DNA of 64,000 nt from Affinundibacterium amnicola (GTDB lineage: Bacteria > Pseudomonadota > Gammaproteobacteria > Burkholderiales > Burkholderiaceae_D), in the NCBI RefSeq assembly GCF_014284275.1, contig NZ_JACOFU010000005.1, positions 124,001 through 188,000 of the forward strand, read 5' to 3'. Below the pieces are notes generated by a model. The model was not told the DNA's origin. It ran no database searches and saw only the letters and a list, made by a program, of their open reading frames with translations. The position numbers were made by a program, and so were the translations under genes. This document shows positions 33,004-42,501 of this stretch, piece after piece. Every line of letters starts with the position of its first letter. Within the stretch, counting starts at the first letter, position 1.

Positions 33004-34662
33004 ATGAGTATCAAACGCAGAATTTGGGCCCTCCCCATCATCGCCACTGTCATCTTTGGTGTTGGTATTGCTGCCAGCGTCTATTTTTCGACGACTGCCA
33101 TGAAGTCGATCAAAACCACAGAAACAATCGATTATCCGGTACTAGACCGCTCAAAGAATATTCAAGCCGATGTTCAAGGCATTGTGGATGCCTTAAAACA
33201 AGCGGTTGGTGAAGACGACAAAAAGGGATTGGACGTCATCGCTGAACGAGCGAAAAAAGTTAAAGAAAAATTCAAAAATTTATCCAGTCTGCAGGGCCAG
33301 CAAGCTTTAGGTGATCGACTTGGAAAAGAGTTTGACGCTTACTATACGCCTGCCATTTCTGTTGCGAAAATTATGCTTGGGGTAGATCAAGGTGATCCAC
33401 AAGCAGCCATTGGACAAATGCAAACCTCACTGAAAGTCTTGGAAGACGACTTAAAGAAAACTGTCGATACCGCACAAGCGCAATTTACCGCGGGGGTTGA
33501 TCGCAGTGCCGATAATGTTAGTCGTGTATTGTGGACCGTGATCATCGCGGGAGTGATTGTGATTCTGGTACTTGGCATAGTGTCCTATTTCATTATTCGT
33601 ACCGTTTGGGCACAACTTGGTGGAGAACCAGAATACGCGCAAGAAATTGCTTCTGCGGTCGCTTCTGGCGATTTGACGATGCACATCGAAGTGGAAAGCG
33701 GGGATACTAGTAGCCTGTTGGCAGCGCTCGGTGAAATGCAAAGTCGCTTGCAAAATATGGTTTCTGAAATCAAAACTTCGGCCGAGACAATTAAAGTGGC
33801 GAGTGCCGAAATTGCTTCAGGCAATACCGATCTGTCTTCACGTACCGAATCACAGGCAAGTAGCTTAGAAGAGACGTCCAGTTCGATGGAAACCATGACT
33901 GAAACCGTCAAACAAAACGCGGACAACGCTCGGCAAGCAAACAAAATGGTGCAAACCGCGTCGGAAGTGGCGGTTAAAGGTGGTGATGTGGTCAGTCAAG
34001 TAGTCACCACGATGGATGATATTAATCAATCCTCGAAGAAAATCGTCGACATTATTAGCGTCATTGACGGCATCGCCTTCCAGACGAATATTCTGGCTTT
34101 GAACGCGGCCGTTGAGGCGGCAAGGGCAGGTGAACAAGGTCGCGGATTTGCGGTAGTCGCATCGGAAGTGCGTAGCCTCGCACAACGTAGCGCAGCGGCG
34201 GCAAAAGAAATCAAAACCTTGATTGGTGACTCTGTCGATAAAGTCAGAACGGGTTCAACGCTGGTAGATCAGGCTGGTCAAACCATGGAAGAAATCGTCG
34301 CTTCAGTACGCCGCGTTAGTGACATCATGTCCGAGATTACGGCAGCAAGTCAGGAACAAAGTACGGGCATTCAAGAAATTGGTTCAGCGATTAATCAAAT
34401 GGATGAAATGACACAACAAAACGCCGCGTTAGTTGAAGAAGCCGCGGCAGCGGCGGAATCACTGGAAGAACAGGCTGATTTATTGACGAAGGCTTTAAAT
34501 GTCTTCAAATTAAATAATGTCCATAGCAGTAGTAAGCCAGCTAGCCGAGCTGCTCCATCTCAACCAAGCCCAAAACCAACACCGGTAAGGATTGCTGCGG
34601 CACCGACAGCAACAAGAAATACGCAAGCTGCGAAATCTGCGGACGACTGGGAAGAGTTTTAA
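33004..34662 (+). CDS. Methyl-accepting chemotaxis protein
   Basis: The product is 552 aa from ATG 33004, chosen because the signal-anchor MSIKRRIWALPIIATVIFGV begins there. Two membrane helices (about 7-30 and 178-202) enclose a roughly 150-residue periplasmic sensor. The HAMP region and the signalling hairpin follow, with the invariant IDGIAFQTNILALNAAVEAA and GRGFAVVASEVRSLAQRS. Gln/Glu pairs typical of methylation sites flank it. The C-terminus DDWEEF is a tether of the xWxxF type bound by CheR/CheB. It relays ligand binding to CheA/CheW. The ligand is unknown. It is transcribed alone and ends at a strong terminator. Confidence 0.93.
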   Translation: MSIKRRIWALPIIATVIFGVGIAASVYFSTTAMKSIKTTETIDYPVLDRSKNIQADVQGIVDALKQAVGEDDKKGLDVIAERAKKVKEKFKNLSSLQGQQALGDRLGKEFDAYYTPAISVAKIMLGVDQGDPQAAIGQMQTSLKVLEDDLKKTVDTAQAQFTAGVDRSADNVSRVLWTVIIAGVIVILVLGIVSYFIIRTVWAQLGGEPEYAQEIASAVASGDLTMHIEVESGDTSSLLAALGEMQSRLQNMVSEIKTSAETIKVASAEIASGNTDLSSRTESQASSLEETSSSMETMTETVKQNADNARQANKMVQTASEVAVKGGDVVSQVVTTMDDINQSSKKIVDIISVIDGIAFQTNILALNAAVEAARAGEQGRGFAVVASEVRSLAQRSAAAAKEIKTLIGDSVDKVRTGSTLVDQAGQTMEEIVASVRRVSDIMSEITAASQEQSTGIQEIGSAINQMDEMTQQNAALVEEAAAAAESLEEQADLLTKALNVFKLNNVHSSSKPASRAAPSQPSPKPTPVRIAAAPTATRNTQAAKSADDWEEF

Positions 34663-34685
34663 AGCAACTAGGTTTCAAATTTCTG

Positions 34686-34722
34686 GCCGACGTGTTTTCT
34701 CGTAAACACGTCGGCTTTTTTC
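34686..34722 (+). terminator. Rho-independent terminator of the chemoreceptor gene
   Basis: A 12-bp perfect stem GCCGACGTGTTT / AAACACGTCGGC with a 6-base loop is followed by seven T residues, 24 bp after the chemoreceptor stop. Confidence 0.92.
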
Positions 34723-34753
34723 TGTCTGAATCTTTCGGTGATAACAAGAGTAT

Positions 34754-35947
34754 TTACGCCGACTTCAAATAAGTTTGCGTTAGGGCGACCCAGTAAGCAG
34801 CCCCTATCGGCAATAAATCATCATTAAAGTCGTAACTAGGATTATGCAAATTGCATGGGCCTAAACCATGGCCAGCGCTGCGATGGTCGCCATCGCCATT
34901 TCCCAAAAACACATAACAACCAGGTTTGGCCTGCAGCATATAGGCAAAATCTTCCGCTCCCATCGTTGCTTCAACTTGGGTATCGACTCGTTGTTCACCG
35001 ACCAATTCACGCATGACTTGAATTGCCAATTGCGTTTCTTGTTCATGATTAATCAATGGTGGATAATTTCGCTTGAATACAAAATCAATTTGGGCATCAA
35101 AAGCGTCGGCGGTGGCACGCGCAATCTTTTCCATGCGGGTTTCAATCAAATCCAGCACCTCGGTACTGAAAGTACGCACAGTGCCGATCAAGCTAGCGTC
35201 ATCCGGAATAACATTGGTCGCGCTACCTGAATGAATCTGTGTTAACGACAATACCGCTGGCTCTAAAGGATTCACATTGCGACTCACAATTGTCTGCCAA
35301 CTTTGTGCAATCTGTACTGCGATCATTACAGGATCTATGCCTTTTTGTGGCTGGGCGGCATGCGCACCCTTGCCACGAACAGTGACTTCAAATTCGTTAG
35401 ACGATGCCATCATGCCACCTGTTTTCACGGCGAAATTGCCCGCAGCAATGCCCGGCCAATTATGCATGCCAAATACCGCATCCATAGGGCATTGATCAAA
35501 AAGTCCGTCTTCAATCATACGACGCGCGCCGCCGCCGCCTTCTTCCGCTGGTTGGAAAATCAAAAAAACCGTGCCATCAAAATCCGCATCATGTGCTAAA
35601 TAGCGTGCTGCACCTAACAACATCGCGGTGTGCCCGTCATGGCCACAGGCATGCATCTTCCCGATATGTGTTGAAGTGTGCTCGAATTGATTAATCTCTT
35701 GCATAGGCAAGGCATCCATATCAGCACGCAGACCAATTGCCCGTGTGCTATTTCCGCGCTGAATGACACCAACAACACCCGTTCCAGCCAAACCCCGAAT
35801 GACAGGAATACCCCATTCTTCTAATTTTTTAGCGACAAGGTCTGCGGTTCTGAACTCCTCAAAACATAATTCAGGATGCGCATGAATATCACGACGAATG
35901 GCTTGAATTTCTTGCTGAAATTTTTGGATGGGATCAATCAAATTCAT
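34754..35947 (-). CDS. M20-family amidohydrolase (hippurate hydrolase-like)
   Basis: The product is 397 aa from ATG 35947, which has GGAGAA 6 bp upstream; an earlier in-frame start lacks this. The M20D signature residues are visible: GLRADMDALPM, HACGHDGHTAMLLGAARYL (metal-binding His/Asp), PAEEGGGGARRMI (catalytic Glu pair) and FGMHNWPG. The dimerisation insert starts near TGGMMASSNEFEVTV. Such cytoplasmic enzymes hydrolyse N-acyl amino acids such as hippurate or N-acetyl amino acids. It is monocistronic and convergent with the chemoreceptor. The exact substrate cannot be read from sequence. Confidence 0.9.
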   Translation of the reverse strand: MNLIDPIQKFQQEIQAIRRDIHAHPELCFEEFRTADLVAKKLEEWGIPVIRGLAGTGVVGVIQRGNSTRAIGLRADMDALPMQEINQFEHTSTHIGKMHACGHDGHTAMLLGAARYLAHDADFDGTVFLIFQPAEEGGGGARRMIEDGLFDQCPMDAVFGMHNWPGIAAGNFAVKTGGMMASSNEFEVTVRGKGAHAAQPQKGIDPVMIAVQIAQSWQTIVSRNVNPLEPAVLSLTQIHSGSATNVIPDDASLIGTVRTFSTEVLDLIETRMEKIARATADAFDAQIDFVFKRNYPPLINHEQETQLAIQVMRELVGEQRVDTQVEATMGAEDFAYMLQAKPGCYVFLGNGDGDHRSAGHGLGPCNLHNPSYDFNDDLLPIGAAYWVALTQTYLKSA

Positions 35948-36155
35948 ACTTTTCTCCAGACTGCATACACTTATTAAGAGAGCTAGAGTGTAAAGCATTT
36001 CAGCGAAAAACCACGCTGCATTGCGATGTCAGGATAAAAACGCCAATCTCGTAAAGTGGCTTGTTAAAGACTTGTAGCTGAAAGATAAAGAAAATAAGAA
36101 GAAATTACAGAAAAATCTAGATATATATTTGGTTTATATCTGGTATACGAAAATG

Positions 36156-36258
36156 CAAGCAGACTTATTTGCTGCACTGCGATAAAGTTACACCTGTCTC
36201 CTCCAACACCTCCTAAGGTTTGGACTTAACCCGCAGCTTAGGCTAGCGGGTTTTTTTT
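36156..36258 (+). ncRNA. Candidate small RNA with anti-Shine-Dalgarno motifs
   Basis: In the 410-bp gap between convergently read genes there is an extended -10 (TGGTATACG, 36142-36149) and, 110 bp on, a rho-independent terminator (stem AACCCGC/GCGGGTT, eight T residues, 36228-36258). Between them TCTCCTCC (36197-36204) and CACCTCCT (36207-36214) are complementary to ribosome binding sites. No open frame occupies it. A trans-acting small RNA of about 100 nt is inferred. The -35 is poor. Confidence 0.45.
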
Positions 36259-36358
36259 CGCCATGACATTTGAAAAAGTACATTGACAAAGAAAAACAGC
36301 GCTTAATCGAAAGAATAAGCGCTGTTAATTAACTTTGGTACTGCTATGCTTACTGGTA

Positions 36359-36616
36359 TCAATGCAATAGTACTGCCTGTCCCATATAGGAATCAAACTT
36401 AGCAAGAAATTCATCAATTTCTTCTATGCTAGGCTCATTTGAAATCAACTCTTGTACATCATGACGGAAAGTCTCGGCCTGAATACCGCCAATAAAACAT
36501 TCACGGCGCACTGACTTATCGGTAATTTCATAACCACCAAAGCGTAATACTTCGTGATCAGTTTGCGCACCAAACTCGACCACACTGTATTGGTCGCTGT
36601 TATAAATAATATTCAT
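36359..36616 (-). CDS. DUF3567 family protein
   Basis: The product is 85 aa from ATG 36616; AGGAAG 7 bp upstream decides this start over one five codons earlier. Sequence MNIIYNSDQYSVVEFG and GGYEITDKSVRRECFI match the betaproteobacterial DUF3567 family. Length is as usual for the family. No function is established. It is a good lineage marker. It stands alone, with its stop facing the candidate small RNA's terminator. Confidence 0.8.
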   Translation of the reverse strand: MNIIYNSDQYSVVEFGAQTDHEVLRFGGYEITDKSVRRECFIGGIQAETFRHDVQELISNEPSIEEIDEFLAKFDSYMGQAVLLH

Positions 36617-36744
36617 TTTGTTCTTCCTCACACATATTTAGCTCTATTCAAGAACAAACCAAGGTGCTTTTGATCAGTTTTTGGCAGCAAATTCAAATTG
36701 CTTCCATGTGAATAGTTACGGCAAGGAAATGGCTGAACTTTAGC

Positions 36745-37140
36745 TCAAAGTATTATTTCATTTTCGCGTTGTAAAAAAGAAGCATACGCTGGGCTTGATA
36801 ACGAGGCGCGCAAAGCTGACAAATGTTCAACATCGTTCATAGCAATAAACAAATGACTAAGTTGTTGACGCAATAAGCGGTTTAAAGTCACACGCATAGC
36901 GATCTGGCCTATACAACAAAAGCAGCCAGGCGCAATACGTTCGAGCTTTAAATGTGAAGATGCTTGCAAGGACATGCTGCCAGTCGGCAAGCCTTCTAGC
37001 AAGACACCAAATCGATGATGGGACTCAGACGAATCCGAGCGGAGATTTTGTAAAGTGGTAGTTATCCAGGCTTCTCGCTGAGCATAACTACCACCTGCGA
37101 CGATGCTAAGCTTAGTCAGCCTATTCGCCGCGTTTGCCAT
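36745..37140 (-). CDS. Reduced CobW-like protein overlapping ntrX
   Basis: The product is 131 aa from ATG 37140. VAGGSYAQREAWI stands where a P-loop would be but lacks the GK[ST] residues. APGCFCCIGQIAMRVTL carries the GCxCC metal-binding motif of CobW/COG0523 GTPases, followed by helices as in that family. The protein is under half the usual length (about 320 aa) and lacks the NKxD motif, so it is probably not a GTPase; metal binding is plausible. It overlaps ntrX by 20 bp, so it is the last gene of the rsmB-ntrYX unit. Confidence 0.55.
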   Translation of the reverse strand: MANAANRLTKLSIVAGGSYAQREAWITTTLQNLRSDSSESHHRFGVLLEGLPTGSMSLQASSHLKLERIAPGCFCCIGQIAMRVTLNRLLRQQLSHLFIAMNDVEHLSALRASLSSPAYASFLQRENEIIL

Positions 37141-37843
37141 ACTTGACAGATTCAACACCTAATTGTTTGAGCTTGCGATACAAATGCGTACGCTCTAAAC
37201 CTGTTTTTTCCGCTACCCGCGTCATACTGCCACCTTCACGATGCAGATGGTATTCGAAATAAATTCTTTCAAATGCATCACGTGCTTCACGTAAAGGTAA
37301 ATCAAACGATAAATTATTAAATGAATGCTGATTGTTTTGCAGCATATGATTTCCCATTGAGAAATCACGATTATCATAATTTGCAGGTGAAGCAGAAAAT
37401 TGCGTTGTCGCGACGACATTTGAAGTCGCTTCAGATACATTGATTCTGGCTACGGGTACAACAGGGCGCGATACTTCAATGTTTCTAGTTAAACCTTGCT
37501 GCACTGCCTTTAATAACTTTTGCAAAGCAATTGGTTTTTCCAGAAAATTCAAAGCCCCGATACGGGTGGCCTCAACAGCAGTATCGATCGTCGCATGACC
37601 AGACATCATAATCACTGGCATGGTCAATAATCCATCTCGCTGCCATTCTTTTAATAAGGTGACGCCATCTGTATCCGGCATCCAAATATCTAATAAGACT
37701 AAGTCAGGGCGCGATTGCGCTCTTGCTTCACGTGCTTGCTGTGCGTTTTCTGCTAATTGAACGACGTGTCCCTCATCGCCCAAAATTTCCGAGAGTAGCT
37801 CCCGAATTCCCATTTCGTCATCGACGACTAATATGTTTGCCAT
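37121..37843 (-). CDS. ntrX: NtrX-type response regulator without AAA+ domain
   Basis: The protein has 240 aa. The receiver domain (1-120) shows VVDDE, LLDIWMPDTDG with the phosphorylatable Asp (about 53), the MSGHAT switch and EKPIAL with the Lys. A 60-residue linker follows, then a Fis-type helix-turn-helix at the C-terminus (SMTRVAEKTGLERTHLYRKL). The central sigma54 AAA+ domain of classical NtrX is absent, as is normal in betaproteobacteria. It is phosphorylated by NtrY, encoded 100 bp upstream in the same orientation, and regulates nitrogen or redox-related genes in relatives. Confidence 0.88.
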   Translation of the reverse strand: MANILVVDDEMGIRELLSEILGDEGHVVQLAENAQQAREARAQSRPDLVLLDIWMPDTDGVTLLKEWQRDGLLTMPVIMMSGHATIDTAVEATRIGALNFLEKPIALQKLLKAVQQGLTRNIEVSRPVVPVARINVSEATSNVVATTQFSASPANYDNRDFSMGNHMLQNNQHSFNNLSFDLPLREARDAFERIYFEYHLHREGGSMTRVAEKTGLERTHLYRKLKQLGVESVKYGKRGE

Positions 37844-37943
37844 AAATCTACCCTAAACCCTACTCCGCTATTTACGTGATGTCATTCTTCTCTAAGGAAG
37901 CTCTTGAACTATTTTTTAGATCTTAGTGAGATAAAACCTCGCA

Positions 37944-40307
37944 TCATACTAAGGTATTTGCATCCGGTGCTAACTTTAACAGCAAAATCGAAACTTTGGC
38001 ACCGTTTGAATCAGTTCGATTCTGAATATCGACCTTACCGCCATGTTCATCGACAATTTTTTTCACCATCGCTAAACCTAAACCCGTACCACGAGGTTTC
38101 GACGTAGCATATGGCTCGAATGCACGAGCCAATATTTTATTAGAGAATCCCGGGCCATTATCAATCACCGACAGGCGTACTGCGACGCGTTCTGTTTTAT
38201 CGGCACTAATATAATGCACAACTTCGGCGCTGACATCGATACGCGGCGTTTGACCCGCTTTTACATTCTCACTCACCGCATCTTGCGCATTCTGCAGCAA
38301 GTTATGAATAAGCTGACGAATTTGGGTTGCATCACCCATGATCAAAGGAAGCTCGGAAGCAATCTGCAAATGAATAATATCGCGGCCGTCGCCTGACAAG
38401 TATAAATGCAGAACATCATCAATTAAGGCCGATAAATTAATCTTAGATAAGACTGCTTGGGGAATCTTTGCATAATCACGGAAATCATCGACCATCCGCT
38501 TCATTGATGTCACTTGATTGACGATTGTGGTTGTACTCTTATTTAAGAATTGTGCATCGATATCATTCAACTTATCGACTAATTTCATTTGCAAACGTTC
38601 TGCAGACAGTTGAATAGGTGTCAGTGGATTTTTGATTTCATGCGCAAGACGGCGAGCAACTTCACCCCACGCGATTGAACGCTGCGCTGAAATAATATTC
38701 GTAATATCATCAAAAACAATCACATATCCAACATTCGAATTCACAGGCAAATGAGAACCTCGGGCCAGCAAAGTCACGCCTTTTTCCTCTTCACTATTGG
38801 AAGCGAATTTCTCGGTATCGCTAATTCCTTCGAAGGCTGAACTGGGTAATTCAATTTGTTGTTGCCAATGTTCTTGTTCAGGTCCACCAGCAGATTGCGC
38901 ATGTTGTTCTGAAAATGCCTTATCAATTGCCGAAGCAAAAACCTGTAAACCCTGGATTTGCGATAGAGGTTTACCAATTTCTTTATCTAGTTCACGGCGT
39001 AAAATTCGTTCTACCGAATGATTACAACTCACTAGACAAGCATTTTGATCCAGCACCATCACACCTGCAGACATACTTCCTAAAACGGATTCTAGATAAG
39101 CTTTCGCATTTTCTAATTCATTACGATTTTTCTCGACTGATGATCTGGCTTCAAACAATTGATGCGTCATGGTATTAAATGATTGCGTCAAGCTGCCAAG
39201 TTCATCGGAAGTAGTGGTGATAGGGCGTGGTGATAAATTCCCTTCTGCCACCGCTTTTGTCCCCTCCGCCAGTAGCAAAAGCGGCCTAGCTAATTCGCCA
39301 GAAATAAAGAATGCAGCGGTAATTGCGCCGAAAATCGCAAATAGCAAAAGCAAAGTCAGGGTGACAAGATACATATCTTTCAAGCCATTACGACTTGATG
39401 AACGTTCTCTATGTTCTGCAATCGCATTCGTAAAAACCTTGGCTTGGGTATCAAGTAATTCTGGAACCGCTTGAATCACTTGCAGATAATTTCGCTCTTT
39501 CTGAAAGCGTGAATCAATTCCGGAAGACTGTAAAGGAATAATCACCCGCAAAAATTCCTGACTACTATTTTCGGTGCTGGTATGTTGATGCGCTTCGGTA
39601 AACAAATTTCGGGTCGCATCTTCGCCGGTGTGATCGACATGGCTACTGAACTGCGAATATTTTCCCTCAGCCCGTGCTGTTTGTATCATCCCAGCAGTGG
39701 GTAATTCTGGCACTAAAACGCCACTATTTTCATTCGAGGTGGCGATCACACGCCCACGATTACTCACGATGGTTGCTTCTTTCACTTGCATTTGTTCGCG
39801 CAGACGTGACAGGCGAATAGGTAAAGAAGAAGACAGTGAACTATCCGCAATATCGGCTAATTGATTCGCCATACTGCGTGCCTTACCTTCAAGATCCTTT
39901 AAGGTGTAATCTAAGGCGGTGTGTCCTAAATTCACACCCGAATTCAGCAAGGGATCGAGTTTGACAATAAACCAGGAATCAATCGAGCGTGTCACAAACT
40001 GCACTGACACCAGATAAATCAAAGAGCCAGGCAAAATCCCGGTCAAGGCAAACAGAATGACCAAACGCGTCATGATCCGTGAACCAAATTCACGTTGACG
40101 ATAACGACGTATTAATTGCCACAAGAGCGTGGTCACCATCGCTAGCAAACCAAACGCGACCACGGCATTGGCCATCAACAGCAAAGGGAGATTTTCATTA
40201 ATGGCGCGAAAGCGACTTGAGTTTTCTGTCGCCGTCATCAAAATGAAAAGTAAGACGCTCATTAGAACGCCGCCGATGACTAAACCTTGCCGCAAAAATC
40301 TTGTCAC
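37944..40307 (-). CDS. ntrY: NtrY-type membrane sensor histidine kinase
   Basis: The protein has 787 aa. There are four N-terminal membrane helices (two within residues 1-70, then about 88-110 and about 325-350) and a long periplasmic region between the last two. A HAMP domain (ELARPLLLLAEGTKAVAEGN), a PAS domain (LDQNACLVSCNHSVERI), the H-box VARRLAHEIKNPLTPIQLS and the HATPase motifs DNGPGFSN and GTGLGLAMVKKI follow. It phosphorylates NtrX. Its start overlaps the DUF4390 stop by 4 bp. Length and order are normal for the family. Confidence 0.92.
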   Translation of the reverse strand: MTRFLRQGLVIGGVLMSVLLFILMTATENSSRFRAINENLPLLLMANAVVAFGLLAMVTTLLWQLIRRYRQREFGSRIMTRLVILFALTGILPGSLIYLVSVQFVTRSIDSWFIVKLDPLLNSGVNLGHTALDYTLKDLEGKARSMANQLADIADSSLSSSLPIRLSRLREQMQVKEATIVSNRGRVIATSNENSGVLVPELPTAGMIQTARAEGKYSQFSSHVDHTGEDATRNLFTEAHQHTSTENSSQEFLRVIIPLQSSGIDSRFQKERNYLQVIQAVPELLDTQAKVFTNAIAEHRERSSSRNGLKDMYLVTLTLLLLFAIFGAITAAFFISGELARPLLLLAEGTKAVAEGNLSPRPITTTSDELGSLTQSFNTMTHQLFEARSSVEKNRNELENAKAYLESVLGSMSAGVMVLDQNACLVSCNHSVERILRRELDKEIGKPLSQIQGLQVFASAIDKAFSEQHAQSAGGPEQEHWQQQIELPSSAFEGISDTEKFASNSEEEKGVTLLARGSHLPVNSNVGYVIVFDDITNIISAQRSIAWGEVARRLAHEIKNPLTPIQLSAERLQMKLVDKLNDIDAQFLNKSTTTIVNQVTSMKRMVDDFRDYAKIPQAVLSKINLSALIDDVLHLYLSGDGRDIIHLQIASELPLIMGDATQIRQLIHNLLQNAQDAVSENVKAGQTPRIDVSAEVVHYISADKTERVAVRLSVIDNGPGFSNKILARAFEPYATSKPRGTGLGLAMVKKIVDEHGGKVDIQNRTDSNGAKVSILLLKLAPDANTLV

Positions 40308-40897
40308 TTGTCGTCAGCCTTGAACGTAAATCGTTTCCACTCGGAGGCCAAACGCCAATCACTATTGCTAAACGAAGTTATTAACATGGGTTTTGATAAC
40401 TGATTGCTGTCTAATTTAAGTCGTACAGCAACGTTATAGGTAGCGCTAGGATTAAGTGCTTTTTTATCCGCAACTAACCAGCGACGCGGGCGCCAAACCA
40501 GCGCCATCGCTTCTTCTAAACTATTAAAATTTTGCTTTAAGCCACCATTGACGGCGGCGGTATATTGACGTCGCCATAGATCATATTGAATTCTGACAGT
40601 CTGTGACGAACGTATGGTTTTCTCATCGAACCAATACCAACGTGGCCGGTTGATTTCAACTTCTGCAGTAAATGAAACTGGAATACCTTCGTTGATGGCA
40701 CTTTTTAAATCAGATCCTAATTCAAAAGAAAACGAGACAAATACGCGATAACCTTCATCCGTACTTTCTAACTTAGCGTTCATGACTTCGACGTCAGCAG
40801 CATGCGCATGGGCGGACGAAAACAGCATGGGCGCGAAACACATCAGCGCCCATGCAAAAAATATTGATCTCGAAATGTGGATCAAACTTGTGAACAT
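40304..40897 (-). CDS. DUF4390 family exported protein
   Basis: The protein has 197 aa. A signal peptide (ALMCFAPMLFSSAHAHAA, cleavage near residue 34) precedes a beta-rich domain with the family segment EINRPRWYWFDEKTIRSSQT and ending FTFKADDK. The function is unknown, but the gene is found between rsmB and ntrY in many betaproteobacteria, as here. It overlaps ntrY by 4 bp, so it is translated with it. A periplasmic partner of NtrY is a reasonable inference. Confidence 0.85.
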   Translation of the reverse strand: MFTSLIHISRSIFFAWALMCFAPMLFSSAHAHAADVEVMNAKLESTDEGYRVFVSFSFELGSDLKSAINEGIPVSFTAEVEINRPRWYWFDEKTIRSSQTVRIQYDLWRRQYTAAVNGGLKQNFNSLEEAMALVWRPRRWLVADKKALNPSATYNVAVRLKLDSNQLSKPMLITSFSNSDWRLASEWKRFTFKADDK

Positions 40898-41074
40898 GTG
40901 AAAAACCAGAAAGTCCTAAGCCAAACTCAACAAATATCAACAAATGAGGACTGACGCAAAATTTTACTGGCAAGGCGAACACAACAACGCCAGCGTCTGT
41001 TTTGGGTCAATCCTACAAATAGCAAATTATAAAAACTGAACAAGTCTTATTGACATCATAACTTGAAACAAGTT

Positions 41075-42481
41075 TCAAACTTCTGGTTTTTGAAATAAGG
41101 CATAAAACAATCCATCATGTTCGTTGTTGATTTCCGACGTTGGCAACAACTGTCCTGGTGCATCGAGACGAATAGCTGCATGTCGTTCAGCAAAAGCCTT
41201 AGCCTGATTTTCTGATTCTATTGGCCAGATAGAACAAGTGACCAAAAGGAGCTTGCCTCCGGGTTTTAACATCCGCCACAAATTGTCCAAAATCCGGCTG
41301 GAAGTGACTGCCAATTGGGCGGCATCGGTCTTACGACGTAGCCAACGAATATCTGGATGACGACGCACTACACCAGAAGCTGTACAAGGAACGTCCGCTA
41401 AAATACGATCAAATTGCTGACCATCCCACCAGTTTGACCAACTAGCATCACCTTCTTTGATCGTAGCGAATAATTGTAAACGCGCCAGATTGTCATGAAT
41501 TTTATCTAATCGTTTCGCATCAACATCTAAGGCTAATAAATCCACCTTAGCTAATTCAAGAATATGGCCGGTTTTACCACCAGGTGCTGCGCAAGCATCT
41601 AAAACTTTATGTCCATCTTGCACATCCAACAGCACGGCCGCTAGTTGCGCGCCAGCGTCTTGTACCGAAACCATGCCTTGTGCAAAACCAGGAATATTTT
41701 GCACCTGCAAAGCTTTATGTAATCGAATCGCGCTAGGACCAATTTGGCTTGCTTCAATCTGTGCTTGTTTCAACAGAAGTAAATAATTTTCAATAGAACT
41801 TAATCGTTGATTGACCCGTAAAGTCATTGGCGGCGGCGTGTCTGCAGCACTTAGTAGTTGTTGCCAATCTTGTGGGTAGGCCGACTTACATTGATCAACC
41901 CACCATTGAGGATAATTCCAACGCGCTGCCGCTTGTTTGACCACCATCGTCAATAATTCATCTTTCTCGCGCAAGAACCGACGTAACACGGCGTTGACCA
42001 TTCCTTTAGCAAACACCATGTTCGGAGACGACGCCGCCGCGTTGACCGCTTGATCAACGACGACAAAATCATCATAGGGTGCTTCATCGGTATTTTCTGT
42101 GATGAGTAATGTTAGGGCACAACATAAAAGACCATATAACAAAGGCGGCTCAGGTGCTTTTGTGGTCATCGCGGCGATTAATGCATCGACACGTCCAACT
42201 TGTCGCATAGTGCGGTAAGAAATATCTTGAATCGCACCGCGTGCTTGTGGGCTGGCATCTGTTTGTGTAAATACGCGTGACAATGCTTGCGGCAAAGCGA
42301 TGCCATCTAACACATACGCAACTGTTTGCGCCGCACCGACTAAACTAAACGCCAGCGAATCCGCTTTAATTGGCAAAGTCTCGGGTTCTGGTGCTTTAGG
42401 TTTCAATTGTTCTTTCCCTGTCCGCGTTTTAGCTTTATTCAGCGCAGGTCGGGTCAAGATTTTTCTAGTTGGTTCAGCCAT
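41075..42481 (-). CDS. rsmB: 16S rRNA (cytosine-967-C5)-methyltransferase RsmB
   Basis: The protein has 468 aa. The NusB-like RNA-binding domain (about 45-190) is followed by a RsmB/NOP2-type SAM domain with VLDACAAPGGKTGHIL (motif I), LADVPCTASGVVRRHPDI (motif IV Cys) and LLVTCSIWPIESENQ (motif VI catalytic Cys). It methylates C967 of 16S rRNA in the cytoplasm. An N-terminal extension of 45 residues is Lys/Pro-rich. It is the first gene of the rsmB-DUF4390-ntrY-ntrX series; a 177-bp gap to DUF4390 leaves room for a second promoter. Confidence 0.93.
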   Translation of the reverse strand: MAEPTRKILTRPALNKAKTRTGKEQLKPKAPEPETLPIKADSLAFSLVGAAQTVAYVLDGIALPQALSRVFTQTDASPQARGAIQDISYRTMRQVGRVDALIAAMTTKAPEPPLLYGLLCCALTLLITENTDEAPYDDFVVVDQAVNAAASSPNMVFAKGMVNAVLRRFLREKDELLTMVVKQAAARWNYPQWWVDQCKSAYPQDWQQLLSAADTPPPMTLRVNQRLSSIENYLLLLKQAQIEASQIGPSAIRLHKALQVQNIPGFAQGMVSVQDAGAQLAAVLLDVQDGHKVLDACAAPGGKTGHILELAKVDLLALDVDAKRLDKIHDNLARLQLFATIKEGDASWSNWWDGQQFDRILADVPCTASGVVRRHPDIRWLRRKTDAAQLAVTSSRILDNLWRMLKPGGKLLLVTCSIWPIESENQAKAFAERHAAIRLDAPGQLLPTSEINNEHDGLFYALFQKPEV

Positions 42482-42501
42482 AACAATTCCATTAAAACAA
42501 T

